Shown piece by piece: positions 38,067 through 50,519 of a DNA stretch of 64,000 bases (positions within the stretch are counted from its first letter, which is position 1; each line of letters opens with the position of its first letter). The position numbers and the translations under genes were made by a program. This DNA is from Dirofilaria immitis (Eukaryota > Nematoda > Chromadorea > Rhabditida > Onchocercidae), in assembly GCA_024305405.1 (NCBI GenBank), contig JAKNDB010000110.1, forward strand, positions 1,612,001-1,676,000, in the 5' to 3' direction. The notes below the pieces were generated by a model. That model was not told the DNA's origin. It saw nothing but the letters and a program-made list of their open reading frames with translations, and ran no database searches.

Positions 38067-40635
38067 CTGCAAATAATAAAACATCTAAATTGAAACCATT
38101 TGAGATGAAATTTCAAATTTTCTTTCATCACTGTTTTGTTGATCTTTTGGTAACCAGTTTTTCAATATCACTATCTCACGAATAATACAATTACGTTGAT
38201 AACGCTTGCTTATAACTAAGCTAATGAATGATTATCCGCTGAAGTTTGATAATTCATTTAAATTTAGAAAAATTTCGCAATATCGAAAAAAAACTGAAAG
38301 AAATCAGAATTGTGGGCGCTAAAATGCTTATAGAAAATGGAAAGGAATTGCACAGAAAGTTATTTCCCAAATGTGTCTACGTATACATGCATGTTTTAAA
38401 AAAATCTAACGCGGCGCTAAAGCATATTTTGTGCCATGTTGCCCAAAAAAAAAATCTCGAAAATTGATGTTTGAAAAAAAGAAGAGAAGGAAAAACATTT
38501 GTCAAATGTTACATGTTTCTAGAAGCTGATAGGAAAAAAATAAATGTTTTGTGTTAGCAGACAGCAAAAACATTTGACCTGTTGTAGCAAAATTTGCCGC
38601 AACTATTTGGTTTGTTTTATGATTCCGAAAATTTCAAGAATTAATTTCAAATTTGAATTGATCAGATGATGCAGCGTGATTTTAAAAATAAGTGAGATTC
38701 TTTTTGTAATGCTGGTAAAGAATTCTGCGAAATTATGAGCAATATATAATTAAGTCGCAAATTAGATGCAGAAGAAAAAAGAAAGCAAAACGAAAGTGTT
38801 ACGACAGTCTTTGAGGTTTCTCGAATTTGAAGACGCTTAGGAGGAAAGATAATGAAAATGAAGAAAATTTGCTTAGTTTTTGAAAAAAAGTGAAAACCTG
38901 CAGTAAGAGCAGTTGAGATTATATCGACAATGGATCGGCATTGTGAATTTCTTGACGTATAACGTTTGCTTACTTGCCCAAAACCTGCAAGTGTGCTCTT
39001 AAATCGATGCAACGAAAAATTGTGTGAAAATTGATTGTTCTAAACTTATTTCCTAACTTCTAAAAAAATCATTAAAAATCTATCTAAAATAGAATTCCTG
39101 GCCATCAATTAGATCGCTTGCAAGATAAGTTTCAATGGACTGATAATGTTAAAAGCAAATTATTACTTAACCGAAAATTGTATAGAGCATGAGTTAGACT
39201 TATAATTTTTTTTTTCAGAAATAAATAAAAAAAATCCGGAAGATTATTAAACTCGCGTTACGAGTGTTTTAGAACTTTACAACAGATCAAAACAATGAAT
39301 ATGCGAAAAACAATAGCATTGCACCGAACAGTAGACATCGTAAATATTTGCGACACAGATTTCGATGTTACAGTAATCAAGCAGTAAGTCATATCGAATA
39401 ATTTAGTCTCACACATTTTATTTTTGGGCTCATATTCTGACAAATATTTGAGTGGAAGTGTTGTTTGGAATTACCGTAGAAACTCAAGAATTCTTTCCTT
39501 CCAGCTTGTCCTTAACCAAACTTCTTTATCTCACTCTCTTCTGTTCCTTCATCTTTTTCGTAATGCCGAATGTCCAAATTATTCACAAATATTTTCTCTC
39601 TCGTTTTTCTTTTTCACTGGATCTCTTTCAATTGAAATCTTTGCAGAAAAAAAAATGGCCGGAAAATTTTGATTTTTAAATGAAAATTATTGTAATCGAA
39701 TATCTTTTTCTTAAAAATATGATTATGATAATAATTAGTTAATGGCATTTAGTTATTTCGCTTTTCTCAAATTCGTAACTAAGTAAACTTTCTGATAAAT
39801 TTTGATTTGCTTTTGGTTGATTTGATTTGATTTGATAAATTTTTACTCTTTTTTGGTAAATCTTTCTTATTTTAAATTAGTTTAGAATATTCGACGAACT
39901 TTTAGATATCAGAAAGCTAAATAGCAATTTATCTGATATGAAAGTGAAATATTTGTTAGAATCTCATCATTAGATCTTCGAATATACAAAAATATCAACG
40001 TCATAATTATCAATAAATCATTATTTTTAATTTAACGTATTTTTATTTCTTAATAAACTAAAACTTATATGAATATATATATTTAATAGATAATCATAAA
40101 GAATTACTTAGTCTTAGAATATGCGTTTAAATGCTTGAGTTAAATATGTAAGTTATAATGAAATAAAAGAAAATTCGATATAGAATAGAAGAAATTTTCT
40201 TCGGTAAAGTAATTAAATTCTAAAAGATTGAAAAGGATAACTAATTAAAAGTAATCGAATGTTGATTTGAAAAATTCAAGCAACATTTAACAGAAGTTTA
40301 ATTGAGGTTCCTGATTAGCAATCAATAAAGAGCGAAGATAAATAAATACACGACGGATGTTGAAATGCTTAACGTATGCTGAAATAAATGAAAATTTGAT
40401 TCGATCAGAAGATTCGATGTTTTTTCTTTTTTCTTTAAAAAGAAAAAGAAAAAAAAAGTAATCTCCTTTGCGCTATTATTTGACAGTGAAAAGAAGAATG
40501 GAAACGGAATGGAATAAAATAAAATGAATGGTTTTTCAGTAATTTTCAACGATTCAACAAATTTTTAAGCAATTTTCTACCACATCCAATTAACATATAC
40601 TGAAAACAATTCGTTCCCTTATAACGAAAGCAATT
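38067..40635. other. Region upstream of mbr-1
   Basis: Should hold the mbr-1 promoter and missing first exon. A 116-codon minus-strand frame at 38662-39012 and a Lys-rich plus-strand frame at 38246-38467 have no recognisable features. A plus-strand frame at 39424-39672 is followed by an acceptor-like tttgcag, but no gene can be assembled. Confidence 0.4.
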
Positions 40636-40698
40636 TGCCTGACATCTTCACTTACATCACATTGCTAAGAGATCGTTTGTCGATCCAATCCTATTTCC

Positions 40699-40711
40699 CT
40701 CTCTCTCCTCA

Positions 40712-40736
<25 letters not shown>
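40699..40736. repeat. (CT)n simple repeat
   Basis: Pyrimidine dinucleotide tract with short interruptions, seen directly. Confidence 0.9.
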
Positions 40737-40743
<7 letters not shown>

Positions 40744-40829
40744 CTTTCTTCTTCTCTTTCTCTTTTTATTGTCAAGAATTATCATTCCTTTTTTTTTGCT
40801 ATCGAACGCTAAAATGTAATCAAGTACAG

Positions 40830-40919
40830 ACTTTCTTTTTTGATAATACCTCTTCTGAATTAGTTGATAATCCCGAAATTATCATTCAAGATGAGACGAA
40901 ATTTAAACATTTGATTTAA
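40830..40919 (+). CDS. Possible terminal exon, unrecognised
   Basis: After an acceptor-like aagtacag (ends 40829) the frame reads FFDNTSSELVDNPEIIIQDE then TKFKHLI and a stop. Hydrophilic, acidic and protein-like, but with no partner exon identified; the upstream frame is a low-complexity Ser/Leu/Phe stretch from the CT repeat. Confidence 0.22.
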   Translation, partial: TFFFDNTSSELVDNPEIIIQDETKFKHLI

Positions 40920-42248
40920 CAATTGAAAAGCATTAATTTTGAAAAATTACCTATTCCTTTGAAGTCGGTATCTTATATAACTTTCATAAATATTAATGTA
41001 CTAATATTGTAGGAGGAGGTTTGAATTGATAAACATTTTCAAACAACAGTTGTAACAGCACTTCGAGAAAAGCAAATAATACGATATATCGGATTGCAAT
41101 AATTACGATTTCATGAAACCTGTTATGCTTTTATTAACGGATCATTCCTTGTACAAACTAATGTCGGATGAGAAATGATATGATGTGAAGTGATAAATAG
41201 CACTTTATGGTTGAATACGATGCAGTATGCATTTCTATGTGATGGGACTTTATAAGAGATTATTTTGTGGAAACTGTAAAGCGACTCTAATAACTTATTT
41301 ATAAAAGTGCATGTAGTGGTTAAGAAAGTTTTCAATTTATTCATTTCTTTCGAATTTTTATTATTATACATACAAAAACAAATCTCCTAAATATCGAATT
41401 AGACAAAATTTAAGTGACTTCGAAAAGTTAAAAAAATAATTAAGAAAAATAAACAGATTTATTAATTCATATATTTTTTTATTGTTATTATAATCTAGAA
41501 ATAGACAGAGTAAGTCGAGATTGATTTACTGTGTTAAGAGGAGAAAGATCGCTTAGCTTTTTATGCAAATCCAGCTATTGTAGTAGAAGTTATTCTTAAA
41601 TTAATTTCATTCTTCCTAATGCAGCATCAATTTTTCGTCCCAAAATTCAATTTTTTTTCTAAGTTGTTTTATCGATATGGTTACGGATGGTTTTTATGCA
41701 CCGCAATGAGAGATATCCTATATACTGAATTGTTTGATAATTTTGAAATGATTTTTTTACTGCAGTTACAAAGAATCGAAGTATATGTAGATGTGTACAT
41801 GTATATTGAAATTATTTGATGAAGTTGGTAAAACAGTAAGAAATCATTGCCGAGATTGAAAATGAGCACAGCTTCAAATATTAATTTCTCGTTGCCATAA
41901 CAATCTTCCTAAACCTCCTCCTCTTTCATCGTGATCTTTCCACCCTTCTTTTTCGCCTAAACTTATCAAACTTTTGCACATTTTTTGAAAGAATTTTTAT
42001 TTAGGAACAAGAATATAATGTATATATGTAATAAAAATTTGATGAATTAAAAGGTTGGTAATATGAATTTAACAAATTAATAAAGTGATTTAATTTGGTG
42101 GCTGCTGTCGCTAGGTAAACTCAAATGGTTAACATGCAAAAAGGCAAGGCATGATAATATTATCAAGAAATATCAGACATAAATAAACTAGATGACCCCG
42201 GACGATTTCAGCTATAAACTTTGGCTGATTGTAACAGCTAAATTGTAA

Positions 42249-42517
42249 GGAACTAACTGGGAATTGTGGTAACTGTATGTTTTTGAATTGAGCTGGTATG
42301 ACTATTGCTTGAAAGCAATATAATCTTTGTCCGTCTAAAAGAAGAATATAACGTAAAAATTGTTAGAGGTAGTAATAAGTCATAAGGAAATCAAATATAT
42401 CACCTTTTTAATAATATACAGGGATTATTTGGGAAGTATTTAATTAACAGACTGACTTATTTAAAATTTCTACTGAAATTAGGTAAGAATAAGAACTAAC
42501 TGGAATTGTGGTAATTG
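42249..42517. repeat. Short diverged direct repeat pair
   Basis: gaactaactgggaattgtgg...aactg at 42249-42275 and gaactaactggaattgtgg...aattg at 42492-42517, about 240 bases apart. Seen directly. Confidence 0.7.
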
Positions 42518-42949
42518 GAAAGCGATGTTACTTGATGATTTATAAAATGTGTTTTTATTAATTACACATTTTTAATTTGCTAGAATAGTAAAAATTTATT
42601 TGCTGATTAAATACATTTTTTAAAATGTTTTTTTTTTCATTTTTCTTAAAATTGTAGTTTTCAGTCAGTTCTCGAATAGGTTAAAGTTGAATCAATATAA
42701 AACAGAGAAGTTTCTTTAATTTTTAGGAATTCAAAAATGTAAGTCAAAAACGGCAATAAATAACATCATATCGTGTTTTTCAAGAATAATAAATTGAATT
42801 TTGTGAATGTTATCGAATACATAATCGTTAACGAATAGGCTTATTTTTGCATTTTGATAAAGTAAGTAGCAGGAAGTGTATGGAATATGCAATTAATTTG
42901 GACAAGCGATATAGGGATAGGAATAGTTTGCCAGAAAGCTATAGCGGGC

Positions 42950-43800
42950 CAAGAAGCAGCCTTAGGCATCATTAAAATGCAACATTTGATCGACAGGGCT
43001 ACAAGACTGGCACATTTTGTTTTATTCCTCTCATCGCCTTTTAATTGATTCAAGCTCTTGGATTAATGATTACAGGGTCATGTTCGTTATTCAGAATATC
43101 TACTCTTAATGATTCAAATTAGCATAGAAGAGTCTTCATAAGCTAAGGATTTGCACATCCAAATATAATAACCATTTTATTTCAAATCCATTCAGTTAAT
43201 TAATGCTTATAATGTTGCCAGCATTGTAATTTTCAGAAATCATTATTTCAATTTTCGAATCTAAGGGTTTGAATATTAAAAACTTATAAATTTTTCGGGA
43301 AAAACATAACTTATTTCGAACTGATATAAAACTTTTTAAAGATTGATAATTTTTTTCATCTTTCATCGAACTCTTCCATTTTATGATACAAAATTTCTTT
43401 TTGAGAATAATAGTACTTATTAAAAAATTTTCAGATGATGTTCTGTTTACCAAAGATTTCATTCCACTAATACTTATTCAGCCGCAATAATTTTATTGAA
43501 TCCTTCAATTCTCTGTTTCGTTTTACGATGAAAAGCTTTGATATTAATATAGGTATCAAGGGTAAGCACTTTCCTGTCAAAATGATAAACTTTCTTAATT
43601 AGCATGAGTTATTCAAAACCGGAATAAATATGAATAATTTGTCGAAGATATTTGAGGAAAGAAGCGGACTGAAGCATTATCAAAATTAATTATTGGACTG
43701 ACAGAGCCACAAGACGATGAAAAGACCATTTTGACTCATTTATCTTATTACTATTTAATTGATTTGAGCTTTTAGTTTACGAGTAGCATAGACTATATTC
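42950..43800. repeat. Diverged direct duplication
   Basis: Two blocks share the order gaagc.g.c..., cattatcaaaat/cattaaaatgc, gacagrgcyacaagac, cattttg, and tttaattgattyragctytt: one near 42950-43060, the other near 43650-43790. Similarity is clear by eye but patchy; limits are approximate. Confidence 0.5.
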
Positions 43801-44000
43801 GATAGCCACGATATCCGTGCTTGATGGCTATTTTTGACGAAAGTCTGATGTAAACATCAAAAAATGATAATGAAACCAAAATTTCATTAATAAAAACAAA
43901 GTCCAATATCATTTTATGATCGGATCACGAGAAAAGCTATGGGTAAGAAAATAATGCGATCAATGTAGAAATTTTTTGTTTCGTGATCAAATTTTAATAT

Positions 44001-45000
44001 CCCAAGATTTCTGCAACTTTTATTTTAGTATCTCTCAAATGTAAGAGGAAAGAAGAAATCGAGAAAGCTTATCTTTCTTTTATCAAACTTATTCCTTTTT
44101 CATAGAATTTCTTTTTCCTCTTCTTTTTTGACAGAAAAGAAAGAAATAGGTTATTGGTCGATTTTGCTTGATTATTTGCAAAATTAAATGGATGAAGTGG
44201 GAGATGGGCAGAAAATTGAAAAGTGTATTTCTTCTGGGAAGCTTAGGGATATAAAAAAAAAAGAACTTTTGTTTAACAACTGGCTTCTGGCTTTATAAGG
44301 AGGATGTAAGTATTTGTGGGAGGAAGTTTTGGCCAATTTAAAATGTAAGAGGATGTAAAGGATTTTTGCAGTGAGAGGAGATTATCCAGGATGAAACAAG
44401 AACAAGGGAGAAGTTATTATCATAAACTGTGCTATTTAGCAACTTTAAGTTAAAGTCCCGGTAAAGTATTTTCAGGAAAGCATTTTGTTTCTCGATTCTA
44501 ATATCTCCAATTAATTATTCGTCAATGCTGCAAGATGGGAGAGAAATATAAGCCTAAGCTGTGGAGAAGACAAGGAACTAGCTTTCTCTGGAAACTATAG
44601 GTGAACCTTTCAACTTCTTCTTTTCATCTTCACGTCGTCTTTCCCTCCCTCTCGCACTACTGATTAATAATTCTCGCCCTCTACTTCCTCCTATTCCTTT
44701 GGTTAACCATCCTACCCATCGCTTTCCATTCAAAACGAAGAGGGCCTATTCAAACCAAGGCAAGCATCCATAACAATCAAACTAAACCTTCGTTGGATCC
44801 TATCTTTTACCTCTCCTTCTTCCCTTCATTCTGCTTTTCCCTATTCTATGCTTTAAATACTTACTTACTTTCACTAAAACTTCATTACCACGATGTGCCA
44901 TTGATACAATTCATCCAATCTTTCAAACCCCAAAAGCACAATCATATAAAGTAGTCCCATAATAAAATTACGGTCATCGACACTTGGCAACTTATAATTC
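44001..45000. other. Purine-rich then pyrimidine-rich block, slightly GC-raised
   Basis: From about 44160 to 44600 the plus strand is rich in A and G; from about 44600 to 45000 it is rich in C and T (for example ttccctccctctcgcac at 44640). No gene recognised; frames are short. Confidence 0.5.
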
Positions 45001-45229
45001 TTTATTAATTGGAAATGGTTTGCTGACGGAAAAAGGAGATCGAAATTCAAAGATTGGGAATCGAATTACTTATAATCGATTTACTTAAACAATTGTAAAT
45101 ATATTTTTCCTTATGATTTTACAAATATTATATGTTACCTGTTAATAACAAGCAGCGTGAAAGTAACCAGTGGTTGTAATGGATTAGAGATTGGTTTGTT
45201 AAAGATAGAACTTGAATCATTGCTAATTT

Positions 45230-46850
45230 ATAAATATAAATTTAAATTTCCATAATATTGCTATAATACATTCAGTAAACATTATCAAAATCTCGCGAAT
45301 TCTCAGATGACTGACAAGCTATCAAGCATTTATGCTTCAATAAAACACTGAAAAGAAAAATTACGGAGATGTATATTCAAATATAATAAATGGTGATAAT
45401 TAATAGTTCGGAATATACAAATAACTCAGTACATTTCAATTTCCAACAAATAACTGGAGAAATTCAAAACAATTTTAATATAATAATAATTCAGAACAAA
45501 TAATTATGAATATTTAAATAATTTGATATGAAACTTGGGTCTTGCTTGAAATATGACGTATTGTATAATTAACTGAAAAATTTTTTTAAAGCAAGCATTT
45601 TGGTTTGGATATATTCTTGTCAACTTCCACTTTATAATTTGCTATCATTGACGAAATTTAGAACAATTTTGATATGATAATAATCTATCAAAATGTTGTT
45701 CTCAGAATTCTCAAATGCTAAATAGTCAACAAGCTTTATGTGAAAAAACGTGGAAAAAATAATTACGGCGATATATATTCAAATTTAAAAATTAATTTGG
45801 TAGGTCGTGCCTTCCTAAATTATCCAGTGAAATTCTTGTAAACAAAAATTTGAAAAAGTTTGAAAAGAGATGATTCCTTTTCTGAATTTTAATCGCCTAA
45901 ACTGTAATAATATGTAATATTGTTATTTCAATATTTCAATATCAGCATATTTTGATATCAATCTCTGAGCTCCAAAATAGATCACTTCTATTTAAATTCA
46001 TGTTTTTGTTTTGAACAACAACTTTTAGCATAATTTGGCCAAATCTTTAATTCATCACTTATTGATTTTCTCTGCAAAATCTCGGAAATGGCAATAGAAT
46101 AGAATTTTTTAAATGATTCTTAACCAAGATATTGTGTAATTTCAATAAAATAAAGCAACTGAAAAGTTAAGAGAAATGCTCGTTAATCCTCATTTCATAT
46201 TTTCAGTAGTTGGATTAGTTTGTATAATTTCGTTAGGTTTTATAATCTTAATAAGACTGTTAAATTATCACCGATAATTAGCTTAAAGTATTTTGTTGCC
46301 TATTAACTATCGAAAGAAGTTCGAGCAGGACTCATTATTGATGAATATTGATAAATAGTTAGCATAAAAAAAAGTTTCTTGAATGACAACTTAAATGCTT
46401 TCTTGTAATAATTTTAATTAAGCATCTAAACAAAACAGATTTCTTGTCTATTTAATCTTAATTCAAAATATTTAACAAATCTGGTAATAAACTATGGTAT
46501 TGATCAATTAATTCCAAGAGATAATATTTAAAAATAAAAAGTAAATTGCTTAAACTTTAAATGTTTTAAAATATTAGTAATAAATAATGAATATTAGCTA
46601 AAAATTTGGTTTCATTTCAAAAATCCATAATTTCTCACCACAAATAAAATATATATTTGTCAGATAAAAAAGTAATGACAGAAATATTTGATTATACAAT
46701 TCTTGTTAACACTCCACATTAAAATTTCACATTTTTACTTCTTAGTTTATTAAAATAATATGTCTAATATTTATATTAGCAAAATAAATTTGAAAAAATG
46801 TTTCGCTCTCTTTTTTGGCATTTTAAATTGCAATAATTAATTGAAATTTT
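45230..46850. repeat. Cluster of diverged direct repeats
   Basis: Blocks recur with moderate similarity: gaattctcagatgactgacaagc...ttacggagatgtatattcaaat (45298-45382) against gaattctcaaatgctaaatagtcaacaagc...ttacggcgatatatattcaaat (45706-45785), and tatattcttgtcaacttccac (45608-45630) against tacaattcttgttaacactcc (46695-46715). Limits are approximate. The array may be an old tandem duplication or a dispersed repeat family. Confidence 0.5.
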
Positions 46851-47071
46851 CGTGAAATCTTTGCTATGACAAGCCATTTATTATTATCATTATTATTGTG
46901 CAAAGATTTAAACGGGACTTATTTCCTAAAATCATACCAAAAATAGTATTGAAGTTAGAAAATTCAAAAAAGCAACAAAAGCTTAGTTGTAAAATTGCAT
47001 AAAAATAGCTTAAGCGATATTTAAATGTTAGTTACTATTTTTCAATTAATTGATATAAAGACTACACCATC

Positions 47072-47287
47072 TTGTATGCTATTACGGAAAATTCGCTGAT
47101 ATTTTATGATGTGATAGCCTCTCAATCGTTTTTGCTACTCAAGCATTGTATAAATTGTCGTATAACTAATATGTTTTCCAAAGAATTTTTGGCACATCAA
47201 AAGCAACTTTCAGACACTATTATCTTATCGATAATTTTGATAAAGATGATGGATCAGAAAAGTCTTAGAGAAAATTTTGGACTCTAA
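47072..47287 (+). CDS. Small hypothetical ORF
   Basis: 71 codons (ITENSLIFYDVIASQSFLLL..., NMFSKEFLAHQKQLSD) ending at 47287. Protein-like mix but no domain, and no acceptor shortly before the ATG. May be chance in AT-rich DNA. Confidence 0.15.
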   Translation: MYAITENSLIFYDVIASQSFLLLKHCINCRITNMFSKEFLAHQKQLSDTIILSIILIKMMDQKSLRENFGL

Positions 47288-47693
47288 ATAAAATTCTCAT
47301 AAGTTAAAATCATCTAAATTTCATTATTTTAAATTCCTTCAATTGCATAAAATATATTTCATTCATTTTTTACGATCACATACATAAATCTTTTTAACTC
47401 AACTTTTCTTCCTCCTTCATTTCTCCCTCTTTAACCTTTTCTTCATGCGCTTATTTTTTGTTTTAAAATTCTTTTCTATTTTAGAAAAAATTATTTACCG
47501 CTGCTAAATTGAATGAATAAATCTGTGAACATATGAAAATTTATGAAACATAAATTCCAATTGAAAATTTACGATCAATGTTGTTATTATCTATTAAGCA
47601 ATAGTGAAATCATTGCATACAAAAAGATCTATAGATTAAATATTTGATCGAACTTTCAATCTTTAATAAAAATTTTTGGTCAGACGAAAACTT

Positions 47694-47891
47694 CTACATG
47701 TATTTATTTCTGTTGTAAGTACCATCAAATGGTATGATTTTGGTACCGTCATTAAGAGATTTTGTTAGATATGTGAAGTATTCCTGAATTTCGGAATTTT
47801 CAATTATTTCAAAAGAATTTTTACCTATAAAATGAGAGCCACTAAAAGGAAAAGGAGGAGGAATGGGAGGAATATAGTTTATATCTTGCAT
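47694..47891 (-). CDS. Small ORF behind a spliced-leader-type acceptor
   Basis: 65 codons from ATG at 47891 to TAG at 47694. The ATG lies 6 bases after an acceptor-like aatttctttag on the minus strand, as for nematode spliced-leader trans-splicing. The product starts MQDINYIPPIPPPFPFSGS (proline-rich) and continues with EIIENSEIQEYFTYLTKSL and ends NRNKYM. No known family. A donor-like gtaaaa also occurs after codon 22, so the first part could instead be a first exon. Coding status is inferred from composition and the acceptor. Confidence 0.4.
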   Translation of the reverse strand: MQDINYIPPIPPPFPFSGSHFIGKNSFEIIENSEIQEYFTYLTKSLNDGTKIIPFDGTYNRNKYM

Positions 47892-48001
47892 TAAGAACTA
47901 AAGAAATTACTTTGCTTGAATATATATATGTTATATATTGCTGTTTGCCGGTTTCAATTAATGAAGTAGTGTATGTTATGTATGTGTCTGTGTATGTATA
48001 A

Positions 48002-48034
48002 GTGTGTGTGTGTGTGTGTCTGTCTGTCTGTCTG
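48002..48034. repeat. (GT)n plus (CTGT)n simple repeat
   Basis: gt repeat passing into ctgt repeat, directly before the GC-rich island at 48036. Confidence 0.9.
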
Positions 48035-48035
48035 C

Positions 48036-48200
48036 ACCGCCAAATTATATGGGGCCGATACCCCGCCGGTTGCTATGGAACGCTAATGATCCATCCAAAG
48101 CCGCCGCAGCCGTTGTCACCGATGCCCGAAGCTATGGAACAAAATACAGCTCCATATTATCACCTTCCAACTTCCTCCCACCATTTCAAATATACAAACT
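48036..48200 (+). other. GC-rich island, possible exon
   Basis: About 165 bases distinctly richer in G+C than the surroundings. Two plus-strand frames are open across it: one reads APPNYMGPIPRRLLWNAND then PSKAAAAVVTDARSYGTKYS, the other MIHPKPPQPLSPMPEAMEQN then TAPYYHLPTSSHHF and stop. Both resemble disordered parts of regulatory proteins, and I cannot choose. It may be a real exon of an unidentified gene. Confidence 0.3.
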
Positions 48201-49494
48201 GATCAATCATCAGCTATGTTAATAAAGATATCCTTCAACTTTTCCTGCCTTAGAAAATTTGTCATCCTAACGAATACTGTAGAAAGTTCGCCTTTTATAA
48301 AAGGTCAAGTGATATGAAAGTTCAAAATGATTGTCTCTTGCGAATCATCATCTCACTCCTTCCTCTTCTGTTTCCGCTTCTTTTCTATCTGACAAAAAAG
48401 AAAAAAAATAGGAACAATGTTTAGTTCAGTGATAGGATGTCCTTTTCAGGTCAAAAATAAGGAAGTCAAATAGTGGTTTGTTTATTCTTTTCATTATCAT
48501 TTCTTTGCATCATCAACGTTGATAATAATGGAAATTGCTTATTAGCTATAATGGTCACTTAATTATACAATTAATTAGCTATTCGTCATAATGCTATTGT
48601 TTCGAATGATTATTATCAAAATGGAATATGTTAAAATCGCTTAATTAATGCTTGGGAGGAACCTTATTGATCTTGATCGTACATGTTCTACTTAAAATTT
48701 CAAAAGAAATTCTTAAAAAAGAAAGGCTTAATTTGTAAAATTTGACATATTATTTACTTAATAATAATATTTTTGTGAAATTTTTAAAAATTCATTTAAA
48801 AAAATTTGTTTTTGGCAAAATTAGATGAATAGCTAAATGACAAAAGCAGCATATCTTATAATATAGAGGATTGAAGGAAAAGAAATTTTAAAATAAAAGA
48901 GTGCCTGAGCAGAGAGATACGATGAATGTTTGCTAGATGAATTAGGGAATATTATATCGTGATTGAAAAAGATGAGGATTTGAAAAAAATAAAATTAATT
49001 TCTTTAAAATTAACGATTAAAAATCTGGTTATTTTAATTTGTTAAGGAAATTATTTCATGCGGCAAAATCAGTTATTCCATATTTCAAGAGAAATCGCTG
49101 GAAAGTTTTAATTAAATGAAGTCTATGTTTCAGCAGTTCAGCCGATTGAATATTTTTTCACGACATAGAGTTATAATGGTGAGGCCATAATCTGACCAAC
49201 GAATTGAATAACAAAAAATAATTTAACGGCTCCTCGATATACGCTTACGTTCCTATACTATCTTTTAAATGCGTGGAACAAACAAATAACACATCAAGAT
49301 GTTGTAATTAAAATTGAACGTAAATTGCTATTTATTACTTCTTCCGCAACATTGTAATTGCCAAGTTTTTTTTTTTGCTAAGTTGAAATCAAATTAATTC
49401 TCGGCAATTATTTTTCATTAACTAGTCTAATAAAAGCAATGCGAAGATTGAAATGACTAATAAATACATAAAGGTAAATAGAAAAAGGAATCAG

Positions 49495-49753
49495 CATACC
49501 AATCATGGTCAAAGGGAACGACTCCACTTTTGGAGTTCACGACATTGATTTCTTCGTTCCGCAAGGCAGCGTGATCCGCAGCGTTTCATTGATTAATAGA
49601 AATCGAGGTAGGGCAAAAATTTTCGATACGTTGAAATCTTACTGATTGTCAATCAAGACGCCAAAAAAAAAGAAATAGCCAATCAATCTTTCAGAAGTTC
49701 ATACAATATATCCATGCAGCTGCGTGATGCATGCTATTGCTATGATAGTGTAA
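49495..49753 (+). CDS. Small two-exon gene candidate
   Basis: Exon 49495-49607 follows an acceptor (ggaatcag) and has ATG at 49505, 10 bases downstream, as in spliced-leader messages. It reads MVKGNDSTFGVHDIDFFVPQ then GSVIRSVSLINRNR and ends at a gtaggg donor. Exon 49695-49753 follows a good acceptor (aatctttcag), is in phase, and ends VHTIYPCSCVMHAIAMIV-stop. The intron is 87 bases and the product about 53 residues. The first exon is clearly GC-richer than its surroundings. The antisense frame is also partly open but needs a frame correction and lacks an acceptor. No known family. Confidence 0.42.
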
Positions 49754-50519
49754 TAGTTGGTACATTAATTCGAAAATTAGAATAGGCTTGGGGATGAGGA
49801 GATAGATTAAACACAGGTGTATATGTAATGAAATTTGTGATTAGATTCTTTCGTTTAGAATAGCTTGCAATGCCATGCCTATGAGCAGTCTATATAGGTA
49901 ACAGGAGAGGGAGGATCCTAGAAGGTGCACTCACTCTTTGCTTTGGGCGTGATTTGTAAACCTAACACTTTTCTACACGTCACAGGCCCTCTTCTTTTTA
50001 AATATATCGAGAAATCGGCCTAACACAGGCCAACTACTCTTTTCTTCATTAGGCCTCATGACAGCCAATCGTTTCTCAGTCCTGGCCGAGCTTTTCGCCT
50101 ATTTCCCTGTTCTCCCCAATTCTCGAAAAATATATCCATACTTTTTTTTCTCATATACTTTGCAAAATGAAATGCTGCCACCTTCCTTACCAAAAAAAAG
50201 GAGTGCCGAAATATCATTCAGCAATATGCTCCTATGAAAGGATCATTTCAGCATACGGTAGTTTGATCGATTGTGTAAAATAATTCAGTCAGTATTTTGA
50301 TATGGAATTATATAATAATTATCAATACATAAAGGTTATGATCTTTTAATAAAGCATACGCAATCATTAAAAATAATATTTGCAACGCTTCATTAATTTA
50401 CCAAAGCAATACAGTGTAAAATTTTAAATCTCAGGAAAAAAACAAATGCCTAGTTAATAAAAATTTAAGCATAAAAATTCAAAACAGTTGACATTCACTC
50501 ATTTGCGAAAAGAGAATTA

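Larger units (their letters stand above)
40920..44000. other. Gene-poor AT-rich stretch with diverged duplications
   Basis: No gene recognised. Contains a diverged short direct repeat (42249-42275 and 42492-42517) and a longer diverged pair (about 42950-43060 and 43650-43790), listed separately. A plus-strand frame at about 42868-43046 (SDIGIGIVCQKAIAGQEAAL) is protein-like but isolated, and its antisense is also open. Confidence 0.45.

Noticed and set aside
38662..39012. 116-codon minus-strand frame upstream of mbr-1, considered as its first exon
   Set aside because: A possible start at 38941 (MPIHCRYNLNCSYC) with a donor near 38897 ends in the wrong phase for the exon at 38066, so I did not join it.
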